The notes below the pieces were generated by a model, which ran no database searches, was not told where the DNA came from, and saw only the letters and a program-made list of their open reading frames with translations. The position numbers were made by a program, and so were the translations under genes. 64,000 bases of DNA from Streptomyces sp. HmicA12 (GTDB taxonomy: Bacteria > Actinomycetota > Actinomycetes > Streptomycetales > Streptomycetaceae), in NCBI RefSeq assembly GCF_000373565.1, contig NZ_KB891800.1, positions 62,001-126,000 of the forward strand, written 5' to 3'. Positions 7,599 to 17,400 of this stretch are shown here, piece by piece (position 1 is the stretch's first letter; every line of letters starts with the position of its first letter).

Positions 7599-9860
7599 TC
7601 AGCCGTTGCGCTTCCAGCGCGGCTTGTCGTCGCGGCGTCCGAAGGACGAGGACGAGGACGAACCGGAACCGGCGCCGCGGTGGTCGTCACGACGGCCGTA
7701 GGGACGGTGGCCGCCGGCCGAGGGGCGGTCGTCGCGACGGTCGCGGTTGAACGGGCGGTCGCTGCCCCGGTGGCCACCGGCGGGACGGTCGTCGCGGCGA
7801 AAGCCACCGCCACGGTTGTCGTCACGACGCTCGAAAGAACGGCCACCACGGTCGTCACGACGGTCGTTGTCGCGACGGAAGCCGCCACCACGGTTCTCGT
7901 CGCGGTTGAAGCCGCCACCGCGGTTCTCGTCGCGGCGGAAGCCACCGCCACGGTTGTCGTCACGACGCTCGAAAGAACGGCCACCACGGTCGTCACGACG
8001 GTCGTTGTCGCGGCGGAAGCCGCCACCACGGTTGTCGTCACGACGCTCGAAAGAACGGCCACCACGGTCGTCACGACGGTCGTTGTCGCGACGGAAGCCG
8101 CCACCACGGTTGTCGTCGCGGCGGAAGCCACCGCCACGGTTGTCGTCACGACGCTCGAAGGAACGGCCACCACGGTCGCCGTCACGACGGTCGTCGCGGC
8201 GGTCACGGCGCTCGTAGTTGCCCCGCTCGTCACGACGCTGACGCGGCTCGTACGAGGACGAACGCTCCGGGCGCTCCTCCTGACGCGGCACCTCGGCGGC
8301 GGCGACGGCGACGGCCTCGGCGGCAGCCTCGGTCGCGGCGGCGACGGCCGCGGCCACGCCCTCCTCGTCCTCGCCACGCTCACGGGCGGCGCGGGCGGTG
8401 AGGCGGTCGGCCTCCTCGCGCAGCTCGGCCGCGCGACGGTTCGCACGCTCCAGCTGCTTGGTCAGCTCGGTGACCTCACGCTCGGCCTGCTGCGCCGCGT
8501 TGCCCGCGGACTCGGCCTGGACCTCGGTCATGGAGCGGGCGCCGGTGATCTCGGCGACCTCCGGGTCGAAGGCGGCGCCGCCCTGGATGATGTGACGCCC
8601 GGCGTCGACGCCCGCGTCCTCCATGAGGCGGAAGATCTGGCGGCGCTGGTGCGGCAGCGACAGGGAGACGACCGTGCCCGTGCGGCCGGCACGCGCGGTG
8701 CGGCCCGCGCGGTGCAGGTAGTCCTTGTGGTCGCCGGCCGGGTCCACGTTCAGGACCAGGTCGATGCCGTCGACGTGGATGCCGCGGGCGGCGACGTCGG
8801 TGGCGACAAGGGCGTTGACGTAGCCCTTCTTGAAGTCCTCCAGGACGCGGGTGCGCGCACCCTGCGTCATGCCGCCGTGCAGCGCGTCGGCCTTCACGCC
8901 CGAGTCGCAGAGCTGCTCGGCGATGCGGTCGGCGCCCAGCTGGGTGCGGACGAAGATGATCGTGCGGCCCTTGCGGGAGGCGATCGCGGCGGTGACCGGC
9001 GCCTTGTCCTTGGGCTTCACGATGAGGATGTGGTGGGACATCGTCGTGACGTTGCCCTGCGCGCTGTCGACCTCGTGCGTGACGGGGTTCGTCAGGTAGC
9101 GCTTGACCAGCGTGGAGATCTCGTTCTCCATCGTGGCCGAGAACAGCATCCGCTGGCCGCCGGCCGGGACCTGGTCGAGCAGCTCGGTGACCTCGGGCAG
9201 GAAGCCCAGGTCGGACATCTGGTCGGCCTCGTCGAGAACGGCGACCTCGACGTTCTCCAGGGAGCAGGCGCCACGGTTGATGATGTCGCGCAGACGGCCC
9301 GGGGTGGCGACGAGGATGTCGACGCCGCGCTCCAGGGCGTAGATCTGGTTGCCCATGGACGTACCGCCGCAGACGACCTTCATCTTGAGGCCGACCTGGT
9401 CGCCGTAGGGCTGCAACGCGTCCGCGACCTGCATCGCGAGCTCACGGGTCGGGGTGAGGATGACGGCGCGCGGCTTGTGCTTCTCGGTGCGGCCGCCGGC
9501 GAGGCGGGCCAGCGTCGGGAGGCCGAAGGAGAGGGTCTTGCCGGAGCCGGTGCGGCCACGGCCGAGGATGTCCTTGCCGGCCAGGGCGTCCGGGATGGTC
9601 GCGGCCTGGATCGGGAACGGCGTGGTCACGCCGTTCTGCGCGAGCTTGCGCACGACGCCCTCGGGCAGCCCGAGGTCGGCGAAGGTGATGCCGGGCTCGT
9701 CGGCCTCGGCGGTGTCGTCGGTGTCGTCGGACTGGGCGGGCTCGGTGGCCGCGCCCACGGCGACGGTGTCGGTCGTCTCGTCGACGGCGATGGCCTGGAC
9801 GGCGTCGCCGGCCTCGTCGTTCGCGGGCAGGACGGCCTGGTCAGAACTGGAAATGGACAT
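7599..9860 (-). CDS. DEAD-box ATP-dependent RNA helicase with RGG-rich tail
   Basis: A 753-residue RNA helicase of the RhlE/DeaD type. It has an acidic N-terminus (to about 55), the F...GL Q-motif region (58-86), Walker A GRTGSGKT (102-109), PTREL, ATPGR, DEAD at 210-213, SAT at 241-243, and a helicase C domain with ATDVAARGIHV and HRAGRTARAG. A helical Glu/Arg-rich linker (about 470-530) leads to a roughly 200-residue tail of RRDDNRGGGFRRD-like repeats. Such tails bind RNA and can drive condensate formation. It likely remodels structured RNA or ribosome assembly intermediates, often under cold stress. The start is ATG 9860. The upstream leader is long (about 288 nt) and may be regulatory. 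Confidence 0.93.
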   Translation of the reverse strand: MSISSSDQAVLPANDEAGDAVQAIAVDETTDTVAVGAATEPAQSDDTDDTAEADEPGITFADLGLPEGVVRKLAQNGVTTPFPIQAATIPDALAGKDILGRGRTGSGKTLSFGLPTLARLAGGRTEKHKPRAVILTPTRELAMQVADALQPYGDQVGLKMKVVCGGTSMGNQIYALERGVDILVATPGRLRDIINRGACSLENVEVAVLDEADQMSDLGFLPEVTELLDQVPAGGQRMLFSATMENEISTLVKRYLTNPVTHEVDSAQGNVTTMSHHILIVKPKDKAPVTAAIASRKGRTIIFVRTQLGADRIAEQLCDSGVKADALHGGMTQGARTRVLEDFKKGYVNALVATDVAARGIHVDGIDLVLNVDPAGDHKDYLHRAGRTARAGRTGTVVSLSLPHQRRQIFRLMEDAGVDAGRHIIQGGAAFDPEVAEITGARSMTEVQAESAGNAAQQAEREVTELTKQLERANRRAAELREEADRLTARAARERGEDEEGVAAAVAAATEAAAEAVAVAAAEVPRQEERPERSSSYEPRQRRDERGNYERRDRRDDRRDGDRGGRSFERRDDNRGGGFRRDDNRGGGFRRDNDRRDDRGGRSFERRDDNRGGGFRRDNDRRDDRGGRSFERRDDNRGGGFRRDENRGGGFNRDENRGGGFRRDNDRRDDRGGRSFERRDDNRGGGFRRDDRPAGGHRGSDRPFNRDRRDDRPSAGGHRPYGRRDDHRGAGSGSSSSSSFGRRDDKPRWKRNG
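7813..8170 (-). repeat. Degenerate tandem repeats encoding the helicase RGG tail
   Basis: A unit of roughly 60-80 nt encoding RDDRGGRSFERRDDNRGGGFRRDN recurs about four times with near-identical nucleotide sequence (blocks starting near 7815, 7947, 8031 and 8139), with shorter partial units between. The repeats lie entirely within the coding frame and are prone to copy-number change. Confidence 0.8.
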
Positions 9861-10148
9861 GCGAAATGCGAAACCTTCCGGAGTCTCGGCACGCGCCCGT
9901 CAACTCCGTGTAATTGCACTTTCGCAAATCGACCGCCTCAATGCGGTCCAGCCACGGCAAGGGAGAGTACGCGCCACGCGGCGCTCCTGTACGGCGCCGG
10001 GCAAATGGGATCAAACGATCTACCACCATACGCACTCCCCACCCCCCAAGGCAAACCGCACCCCTGAGACCCGGGTCACAGCATGTGCCGCGGGGGGCAC
10101 GGGAGGCGGCGCGCGAGCGCCCCGCACTCGCAAACGACGGCGCTGTCG
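9861..10148. other. Helicase promoter/leader region
   Basis: 288 nt between the helicase start and the lipoprotein stop, both on the minus strand. It holds an AT-richer stretch (9900-9935) and a cytosine-rich patch (10035-10065). GGAAGG lies 13 nt before the helicase ATG, so the leader may be structured. No gene seen. Confidence 0.4.
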
Positions 10149-10664
10149 CTAGACCGGTTCCCCGGCCCTGGGCGCGGGCTCCGCGCCGCCTTCCGGCGTG
10201 GACTGCTCGTGCGCGGACGACGACGGCTCCGCGGTCGAGGGGGACGGCGTGGGCGTGGGGGTCGGCGACGCCTTCGTCGGGGAGGGCGAGGACGGCGTAC
10301 TGCGCGGCGCCGACGGCGTCGCCGACGGCGTCTCCCGCGGCGGCTTCGAGCCCCCGCGGCCGGGCGAGGCGGACGCCGAGCCGGAAGCCGACGCGGACGG
10401 CGACGCGGACCCGGCGGCCGACTCGCTCTCCGACGGGGACGCCGACCCGGCCCGCGCCCCCACCCCGCCCGCACGGTCCGAGACCACCGTCCCGCCGTCG
10501 GGCGCGGCCCCGCCGCCGCGGTGCGAGGCGGGCGACGACGAGGCCGAGGGACGGCTGTCGTCGGCGACGCTCATGCATCCGGCGGCCGCGACGACGGCCG
10601 CCCCGGTGGCGGCGGTCACGGCGAGCCGGCCGACCGAGCGAAGGGAAACGGGCAGCTGCCGCAC
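10149..10664 (-). CDS. Ser/Pro/Thr-rich lipoprotein, function unknown
   Basis: A 171-residue protein with a basic N-terminus, a hydrophobic segment and a lipobox (VVAAAGC, lipidated Cys30). The rest is low-complexity, almost all Ser, Pro, Ala, Thr and Gly with sparse charges (SPSASASGSASASPG, TPTPTPSPSTAEPSSS), and has no recognisable fold. It is likely membrane-anchored outside the cytoplasmic membrane with an extended wall-spanning tail. The start is GTG at 10664 with GGAGG 7-8 nt upstream. It lies between the helicase and the small peptidase gene, with about 140 nt to the latter. Confidence 0.6.
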   Translation of the reverse strand: MRQLPVSLRSVGRLAVTAATGAAVVAAAGCMSVADDSRPSASSSPASHRGGGAAPDGGTVVSDRAGGVGARAGSASPSESESAAGSASPSASASGSASASPGRGGSKPPRETPSATPSAPRSTPSSPSPTKASPTPTPTPSPSTAEPSSSAHEQSTPEGGAEPAPRAGEPV

Positions 10665-10803
10665 GGGCGAGCACCTCCGGGCATCCGGGCACGAGACGGG
10701 ATCACCGTCCCCAACTGCCGCGCCCGGGATGAGGACACGCGCGTGACGGAGACCTCACGCGCACCGCACAAACCTCGCACAAAGAACCACCGGCGGGGGA
10801 CCG

Positions 10804-11154
10804 TCAGCCGTACCCCAGCGCGTGCAGCCGCGCGTCGTCGATCCCGAAGTGGTGGGCGATCTCGTGCACCACGGTGATCTCGGTCTCCGCGACCACGTCC
10901 TCCCGCGACGCGCACATGCGCAGCGTCGGTCCCCGGTAGATCGTGATCCGGTCGGGCAGCACGCCCGCGTACCACTCGCCGCGGTCCGTCAGCGGAGTCC
11001 CTTCGTAGAGCCCGAGCAGCTCGGGATCGTCCGAGGGCGGCTCGTCCTCCACGAACACCGCCACGTTGTCCATGAGCCGCGTCAACTCGGGCGGAATCCG
11101 GTCGAGCGCCTCGGCGACCAGTTCCTCGAACTCCTCGCGCGTCATCTCCAGCAC
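10804..11154 (-). CDS. Small zincin-like metallopeptidase family protein
   Basis: A 116-residue protein of the actinobacterial small zinc-peptidase-like family (PF06262-type). It begins with MLEMTREEFEELV-like sequence, continues NVAVFVEDEP and ITIYRGP, and ends with the zinc-binding HExxH motif in VVHEIAHHFGID near residues 100-110. Function in vivo is unknown; the motif suggests a minigluzincin-like hydrolase, but activity is unproven. The start is uncertain: GTG 11154 gives the usual length, ATG 11181 has AGGTGG close upstream, and ATG 11145 is also in frame. It diverges from the phosphoesterase gene with fewer than 60 nt between, so the promoters overlap. Confidence 0.85.
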   Translation of the reverse strand: MLEMTREEFEELVAEALDRIPPELTRLMDNVAVFVEDEPPSDDPELLGLYEGTPLTDRGEWYAGVLPDRITIYRGPTLRMCASREDVVAETEITVVHEIAHHFGIDDARLHALGYG

Positions 11155-11212
11155 ACGGCCATTGTCCGGTACAACCCGCATATCCACCTGCCCACTTGGG
11201 CATACGGGAGCA

Positions 11213-12829
11213 ATGGCCCGCTCGCCCGCCGCCGCGACACGTCGAGCTCTCCATCGGATACGGGGGCTCCGTCCCGTACGGGGTGTACGAGGGATCCCCG
11301 CCGCTCCCCGGTCACTCCTGCGGCGGTACCGCGCCCGCCACCCGCGCCCCGTCGTCGAACTGGTCCACCAGCCGCACCCCGTCGCCCGCGCGATCGGCCT
11401 CGTCGCGGTCGTCCTGCTCGGCGCCTGGCTGGGCCTCCTCATCGTCGGCAGCGTGCGCGCCCCCGTGGGCCCCATGGACACCAAGATGACCCTGCGCCCG
11501 TCCCTCACCGGCGGCACCAAGATCAACGTGTCCCCGCTCGGCGCCCTGGAGCTCGACTCCCACACGGCCCCCATCCGCCTCGACGTCGATGTCGACCAGC
11601 TCGACCCGGCCCGCGCCCAGGCCCTGGTCGACCACCCCGAGCGCCTCTCCGGGCTCCAGGACGAGGTGGCCCGGGACGTCGAGCACGGCACCGCCGACCT
11701 GGCGATCCGCTCCTGCGTGGCGGTGGTCTCCGGGGCGACGGCGCTCGGCCTCGCGGTCTACCGCCGCCCGGGCCGCGCACTGGCGGCGGGCGGGCTGGCG
11801 CTCACCCTCCTCGCGGCGTCGGGAGCGACCGCGTACGCGACCTGGAACCCCAAGTCCGTCCTGGAGCCGAAGTTCTCGGGACTGCTCAGCTCCGCCCCCT
11901 CCGTGGTCGGCAACGCACGCTCGATCGTCACCGAGTTCGACGTCTACCAGAAGGAGTTGGCCCGGCTGGTCACCAACGTCACCAAGCTCTACGACGTGAC
12001 GTCCACGCTGCCCACGTACCAGCCGGACCCCTCGACGATCCGCGTCCTGCACGTCTCGGACATCCACCTCAACCCGGCGTCCTGGAAGATCATCGCGTCG
12101 CTCGTGGACCAGTACCGGATCTCGGTGATCGTCGACACCGGCGACACGATGGACCACGGCTCGGCCGCCGAGAACGCCTTCCTCGACCCGATCAAGGACC
12201 TGGGCGCGCCCTACGTCTGGATCCGCGGCAACCACGACTCGAAGACGGCGACGCAGAAGTACCTCTCCGACAAGAAGCGCTTCAAGAACGTCCACGTCCT
12301 CGACGAGGGGAAGGCGGCCACGGTCGCGGGCCTGCGCTTCGCCGGCACCGGCGACCCGCAGTACACCCCGGACCGCTCCACCGTGGCCCAGGGCGACCCG
12401 GCCGAACGCATGGCGGGCCTGCGCCTCGCCTCGGCCGTCCGGGACCAGGAGGCGGCCGGCACCCCGGTCGACATCGCCCTCGCGCACGAGCCGGTCGCGG
12501 CGAAGGAGGTGGACGGCACGGTCCCGCTGGTGCTCGCCGGCCACATCCACCACCAGGAGACGCAGGTCCTCCCGCTCGGCACCCGGCTGCGCGTCGAGGG
12601 CTCGACCGGCGGCAGCGGACTGCGTGCCGTCGACAACGACGACGGCGACCCGGACCCGGTCGAGGCGTCGGTCCTCTATCTGGACCGCTCCACCAAGCGT
12701 CTGCAGGCCTGGGACGAGATCAGGCTCGGCGGTCTCGGCCTGACGACCGCCGAGGTCAGCCGCCATCTGCCGAAGGAGAACCAGCCCGGGGCGACCCCCT
12801 CGCCGAGCGCCCCGAGCGGGTCCCCGTAA
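11213..12829 (+). CDS. Membrane-anchored metallophosphoesterase
   Basis: A 538-residue protein with an Arg-rich cytoplasmic N-terminus, a transmembrane helix near 58-80, a beta-rich domain, two closely spaced hydrophobic segments (about 163-205) and a C-terminal calcineurin-like phosphoesterase domain. The metal ligands are visible: LHVSDIHLN (about 277), DTGDTMDHG (about 304), IRGNHDSK (about 338), ALAHEP (about 424) and LAGHIHHQE (about 442). It likely hydrolyses a phosphodiester or phosphomonoester at the membrane. The start ATG 11213 follows GGGAG with only 2 nt spacing. The tail is Pro/Ser-rich. It is followed by a tRNA cluster. Confidence 0.85.
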   Translation: MARSPAAATRRALHRIRGLRPVRGVRGIPAAPRSLLRRYRARHPRPVVELVHQPHPVARAIGLVAVVLLGAWLGLLIVGSVRAPVGPMDTKMTLRPSLTGGTKINVSPLGALELDSHTAPIRLDVDVDQLDPARAQALVDHPERLSGLQDEVARDVEHGTADLAIRSCVAVVSGATALGLAVYRRPGRALAAGGLALTLLAASGATAYATWNPKSVLEPKFSGLLSSAPSVVGNARSIVTEFDVYQKELARLVTNVTKLYDVTSTLPTYQPDPSTIRVLHVSDIHLNPASWKIIASLVDQYRISVIVDTGDTMDHGSAAENAFLDPIKDLGAPYVWIRGNHDSKTATQKYLSDKKRFKNVHVLDEGKAATVAGLRFAGTGDPQYTPDRSTVAQGDPAERMAGLRLASAVRDQEAAGTPVDIALAHEPVAAKEVDGTVPLVLAGHIHHQETQVLPLGTRLRVEGSTGGSGLRAVDNDDGDPDPVEASVLYLDRSTKRLQAWDEIRLGGLGLTTAEVSRHLPKENQPGATPSPSAPSGSP

Positions 12830-12909
12830 ACCGTTTTGGCGATAGCTCCCCGCATCCCATATGCTTCTCACGTCCCCGACGCGCTGCGAAGCGCGCAGGC
12901 GGGCCGATA

Positions 12910-12982
12910 GCCCTCATCGTCTAGCGGCCTAGGACGCCGCCCTTTCAAGGCGGTAGCACGGGTTCGAATCCCGTTGGGGGCA
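12910..12982 (+). tRNA. tRNA-Glu (anticodon UUC)
   Basis: The acceptor strand GCCCTCA pairs with TGGGGGC (one U-G). The anticodon loop is CTTTCAA in a CCGCC/GGCGG stem, giving TTC, and the T-arm is CGGGTTCGAATCCCG. First of a three-gene tRNA cluster. Confidence 0.96.
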
Positions 12983-13019
12983 CGTAAAACCGTGTGCGAC
13001 ACTGTTGCACGCACAGCTT

Positions 13020-13094
13020 GGTCCTGTGGAGCAGTTTGGAGTGCTCGCCACCCTGTCAAGGTGGAGGCCGCGGGTTCAAATCCCGTCAGGACCG
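13020..13094 (+). tRNA. tRNA-Asp (anticodon GUC)
   Basis: The acceptor strand GGTCCTG pairs with CAGGACC. The anticodon loop CTGTCAA lies in a CCACC/GGTGG stem. Discriminator G. The 75-nt sequence is identical to the copy at 18568. Confidence 0.96.
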
Positions 13095-13117
13095 CTGCAG
13101 TTTCTCGTGAACTGCGT

Positions 13118-13191
13118 GGCTGGGTAGCTCAGTTGGTACGAGCGATCGCCTGAAAAGCGATAGGTCGCCGGTTCGATCCCGGCCCCAGCCA
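13118..13191 (+). tRNA. tRNA-Phe (anticodon GAA)
   Basis: The acceptor strand GGCTGGG pairs with CCCAGCC. The anticodon loop CTGAAAA lies in a TCGC/GCGA stem. T-arm CCGGTTCGATCCCGG. Discriminator A. Last of the Glu-Asp-Phe cluster. Confidence 0.96.
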
Positions 13192-13197
13192 CAGAAA

Positions 13198-13225
13198 GTA
13201 GGCCCCGTCCTCGGACGGGGCCTAC
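13198..13225. terminator. Bidirectional terminator after tRNA cluster
   Basis: A perfect 13-bp stem (13198-13210 with 13213-13225) with a 2-nt gap at its centre. It serves both the tRNA cluster (+) and the membrane gene (-) that ends at 13241. Confidence 0.85.
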
Positions 13226-13240
13226 TGCGTTCACCGGGGG

Positions 13241-14335
13241 CTACACGGCGGCCGCGTGCAGCGGCCGGGTCCCGCGCCCGCCCGGGTGCCGGTGCCGCCA
13301 GAACCAGAAGAGGGCGCTCGACACCAACGCCCAGACGGCGAGCACCAGATACGGGAACACGTGCTGGTTGCCCTGGAAGTAGACCGCCGTGTGCTGCGCG
13401 TTGTACGAGGCGCCCGGGGGCAGCCACTGGCCGACGCGGCCGATGACCGTGGGCAGCAGCGGCGGGGCGACCGCGCCGCCCGAGGCCGGGTTGCCGAGCA
13501 GCACCAGCAGGCCCCACGTCGGGATCATCGCCCAGCGGTGGAAGAACGTGTTGAACATCGTGAAGACCATCCCGCACGTGAACATCGTCAGCGCGAGGAT
13601 CAGCCAGGACTGGACGAAGGGCAGGGAGACCGCACCCAGGCCCCAGTCCGCGACCGCCGCCACGGCGAACCCGCCGAGCAGGGCGTAGGCGACGGTGAAG
13701 GCGATCCGCTCGGCCGGGTTGAGCCCGCGCGCGTGGACGCTCAGCTGGATCGCCCCGACGAAGCCGATGATCACCGCGGCGAGCGTGATGTAGAAGATCG
13801 TCAGGCCACGCGGGTCACCGCTCTGCAGCGGGTTCAGGTCCTTCACGGTGACCGGGACGCCGGTCGCCCTGCTGACCGGGGGCGCGGCCTCCGTGAAGAC
13901 CTGGGCGACGGTCACGCCGGAGGCCCCGGAGACGTCCAGGTCGACCCGCGCCCCGCCGTCCCGCACGTCGAGGACCGCGTAGACCCGCTGCTGGTCGATG
14001 GCCTTGCGGGCCTCCTCGCGCGAGTCGTACGGCTCGATGTCGAGCTGCGCGTCGAGCGCCTTCTCCATCGCGCCGATGAACTCCTTGCCGCGTGCCTGGT
14101 CGTAGCTCCCGGTGACACCGGTCGGGATGTGGTGCGGGGTCGGGTTCGCCATGGAGTACGTGTACGAGGCCGCGAACAGCGCCGCGGCCGCGGCCAGGAT
14201 GAACAGCAGGACCGTCGCCGGCAGGAACGGCGACGCCTTGAAGTTCGTCCAGCGGTCGGCCCGCGTCGGCGGCCGCCCGTGCTCCCCGTGGGGCGGATGG
14301 GGGCGCGGCTGTTCCTCATCGGGCAATGGCGACAT
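13241..14335 (-). CDS. DUF3533/YhgE-like membrane protein
   Basis: A 364-residue membrane protein. The topology is a cytoplasmic N-terminus (Pro/Arg-rich), one helix (about 40-60), a large extracytoplasmic domain (about 65-180, with YSMANPTPHHIPTGV, EFIGAMEKAL and YAVLDVRDGGARVDL), then five to six helices (about 185-345). This arrangement matches the ABC-2/YhgE-Pip and DUF3533 (SNG1) group, which is linked to export or stress tolerance without a known substrate. No ATPase is adjacent. It is divergent from hrpA, with about 100 nt of shared upstream DNA. The start is ATG 14335. Confidence 0.7.
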   Translation of the reverse strand: MSPLPDEEQPRPHPPHGEHGRPPTRADRWTNFKASPFLPATVLLFILAAAAALFAASYTYSMANPTPHHIPTGVTGSYDQARGKEFIGAMEKALDAQLDIEPYDSREEARKAIDQQRVYAVLDVRDGGARVDLDVSGASGVTVAQVFTEAAPPVSRATGVPVTVKDLNPLQSGDPRGLTIFYITLAAVIIGFVGAIQLSVHARGLNPAERIAFTVAYALLGGFAVAAVADWGLGAVSLPFVQSWLILALTMFTCGMVFTMFNTFFHRWAMIPTWGLLVLLGNPASGGAVAPPLLPTVIGRVGQWLPPGASYNAQHTAVYFQGNQHVFPYLVLAVWALVSSALFWFWRHRHPGGRGTRPLHAAAV

Positions 14336-14439
14336 ACCAGAACGCTAAATCAGGCATAAGCGGCATACATCCCGAGAGTCGGGTGCCACGCCAAAACCGT
14401 TCGCCACGGATTTCGCCGAGGTGAGATCCTGGAGGACGT

Positions 14440-17400
14440 ATGTCTACGCAGCCTGCTCCCGCCGCCGATCAGTTCGCCGCCGTAGCGCGGCGCCTGTCCG
14501 AGCTGTCCCTCCGCGACGCGCACCGGCTCGGGCGCAGGCTCGAGGGTGCCCGCAAGATCCGTAAGCCCGAGGCCCGTGCCGCCGTCCTGGCGGAGCTCGA
14601 CGCCGAGGCCGAGAAGGCGGGCGTCCGTACGGCCGTGCGCCGCGAGCGCCGCGAGGCCCTCGACGTCACGTACCCCGACCAGCTCCCGGTCAGCCAGAAG
14701 AAGGACGAGATCGCCGACGCGATCCGCGACCACCAGGTCGTGATCGTGGCCGGTGAGACCGGTTCCGGCAAGACCACGCAGATCCCGAAGATCTGTCTGG
14801 ACCTCGGCCGCGGTGTGCGCGGAATGATCGGGCACACCCAGCCGCGCCGGATCGCCGCCCGCACGGTCGCCCAGCGCGTCGCCGACGAGCTGCACACGCC
14901 GCTCGGCGAGGCGGTCGGCTGGAAGGTCCGCTTCACCGACCAGGTCGACCAGGACGGCACGTTCGTCAAGCTGATGACGGACGGCATCCTGCTGGCCGAG
15001 ATCCAGACGGACCGCGAGCTTCGCGCGTACGACACGATCATCATCGACGAGGCCCACGAGCGGTCCCTCAACATCGACTTCCTGCTGGGCTATCTGGCCC
15101 AGCTGCTGCCGAAGCGCCCGGACCTGAAGGTCGTCATCACCTCGGCGACCATCGACCCCGAGCGCTTCTCCCGGCACTTCGGGGACGCCCCGATCGTCGA
15201 GGTCAGCGGCCGTACGTACCCGGTGGAGGTGCGCTACCGCCCGCTGCTCGAAGAGGAGTCGGACGACTCCGACCGCGACCAGATCACCGCGATCACGGAC
15301 GCGTGCGAGGAGCTGCAGCGCGAGGGGGACGGCGACATCCTCGTCTTCCTCTCCGGGGAGCGCGAGATCCGCGACACCGCGGACGCGCTGGAGAAGAAGA
15401 AGTACCGGTTCACCGAGGTCCTCCCCCTGTACGCGCGCCTCTCGCACGCCGAGCAGCACCGCGTCTTCCAGCAGCACACCGGAAGACGCATCGTGCTCGC
15501 GACGAACGTCGCCGAGACCTCGCTGACCGTCCCGGGCATCAAGTACGTCATCGACCCGGGCACCGCCCGCATCTCGCGCTACTCGCACCGTACGAAGGTG
15601 CAGCGGCTGCCCATCGAGCCCGTCAGCCAGGCCAGCGCCAACCAGCGCAAGGGCCGCTGCGGCCGTACCTCCGACGGCATCTGCATCCGCCTGTACTCCG
15701 AGGACGACTTCCTCGCCCGCCCGGAGTTCACGGACGCGGAGATCCTCCGTACGAACCTCGCGAGCGTCATCCTGCAGATGACCGCGGCCGGCCTCGGCGA
15801 CATCGAGAAGTTCCCCTTCATCGACCCGCCGGACCACCGCAACATCCGCGACGGCGTCCAACTCCTGCAGGAACTGGGCGCGTTGGACCCGAGCGAGAAG
15901 GACGCCCGGAAGCGGCTCACCCAGCAGGGCCGCAAGCTCTCCCAGCTCCCCGTCGACCCGCGTCTGGCCCGCATGGTCCTGGAGGCCGACAAGAACGGCT
16001 GCGTGCGCGAGGTCATGGTGATCGCGGCCGCGCTCTCCATCCAGGACCCGCGCGAGCGCCCCTCCGAGAAGCAGCAGCAGGCCGACCAGCAGCACGCCCG
16101 CTTCAGGGACGAGACGAGCGACTTCCTGGCCATCCTGAACCTGTGGAACTACGTACGCGAACAGCAGAAGGAACTGGGGTCGTCGGCCTTCCGACGGATG
16201 TGCAAGCGCGAGTTCCTGAATTTCCTGCGCATCCGCGAGTGGCAGGACATCTACACCCAGCTGCGCACGGTGGCCAAGCAGATGGGCATCCACCTCAACG
16301 AGACTGCACCTGATCAGGCGGCTCCGCCGCCGGGCGCCCCCGGCGACTCCATCCACGTCTCCCTCCTCGCCGGCCTCCTGTCCCACATCGGGATGAAGGA
16401 CGTGAAGGAGTCCAAGGAGTCCACGCAGAAGGACCCGAAGCAGGCGGGCCGCGACCGCGGGCGCAACGAGTACGTCGGTGCCCGCAACGCGAAGTTCGCG
16501 ATCTTCCCCGGCTCGGCCCTCTTCAAGAAGCCGCCGCGCTTCGTGATGTCGGCGGAGCTGGTGGAGACCTCGCGGCTCTGGGCGCGGGTGAACGCGAAGA
16601 TCGAGCCCGAATGGGTCGAGCCGCTCGCCGAGCACCTCCTCAAGCGCACGTACAGCGAGCCGCACTGGGAGAAGGACCAGGCGGCCGTGATGGCGTACGA
16701 GAAGGTGACGCTGTACGGCGTCCCGCTCGTCGCCCAGCGGAAGATCAACTACGGCCGCGTCGACCCGGAGGTCTCCCGCGAGCTGTTCATCCGCAACGCG
16801 CTGGTGGAGGGCGACTGGCGTACCCACCACAAGTTCTTCGCCGACAACCGCAGGCTGCTCACCGAGGTCGAGGAGCTGGAGCACCGGGCCCGGCGCCGCG
16901 ACATCGTGGTCGACGACGACACCCTCTACGACTTCTACGAGCAGCGGGTCCCCGAACACGTCGTCTCCGGCGCCCACTTCGACTCCTGGTGGAAGCACAA
17001 GCAGAAGGAAGAGCCCGAGCTGCTCGACTTCGAGCGCTCCATGCTCATCCGCGAGTCGGCGGAGGCGGTCACCAAGGACGACTACCCGGACGCGTGGCGC
17101 CAGGGCGGGCTGAAGTTCCGGGTGACGTACCAGTTCGAGCCGGGCGCGGACGCCGACGGTGTCACCGTCCACATCCCGCTCCAGGTCCTCAACCAGGTCA
17201 CGGACGAGGGCTTCGACTGGCAGATCCCGGGCCTGCGCGAGGACGTGGTGGTCGAGCTGATCCGCTCCCTGCCCAAGCCGATCCGCCGCAACTACGTGCC
17301 GGCCCCGAACTTCGCGAAGGCGTTCCTGGACCGGGCGGTTCCACTGCAGGAGCCGCTGCCGCTCACGCTGGCCCGCGAGTTGCAGCGGATGGTCGGCGTC

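Noticed and set aside
7790..8190. A CRISPR-like array
   Set aside because: The repeats are irregular in length, have no unique spacers and lie in frame within the helicase gene.
7434..10067. A plus-strand frame of 877 codons antisense to the DEAD-box gene
   Set aside because: It results from the RGG repeat codons read backwards (Val/Ala/Thr strings); no start signals and no family.
10822..12924. A 700-codon plus-strand frame across the metallopeptidase and phosphoesterase genes
   Set aside because: It overlaps two clear genes in other frames; its product is Pro/Arg/Gly-rich low complexity and shares no motifs.
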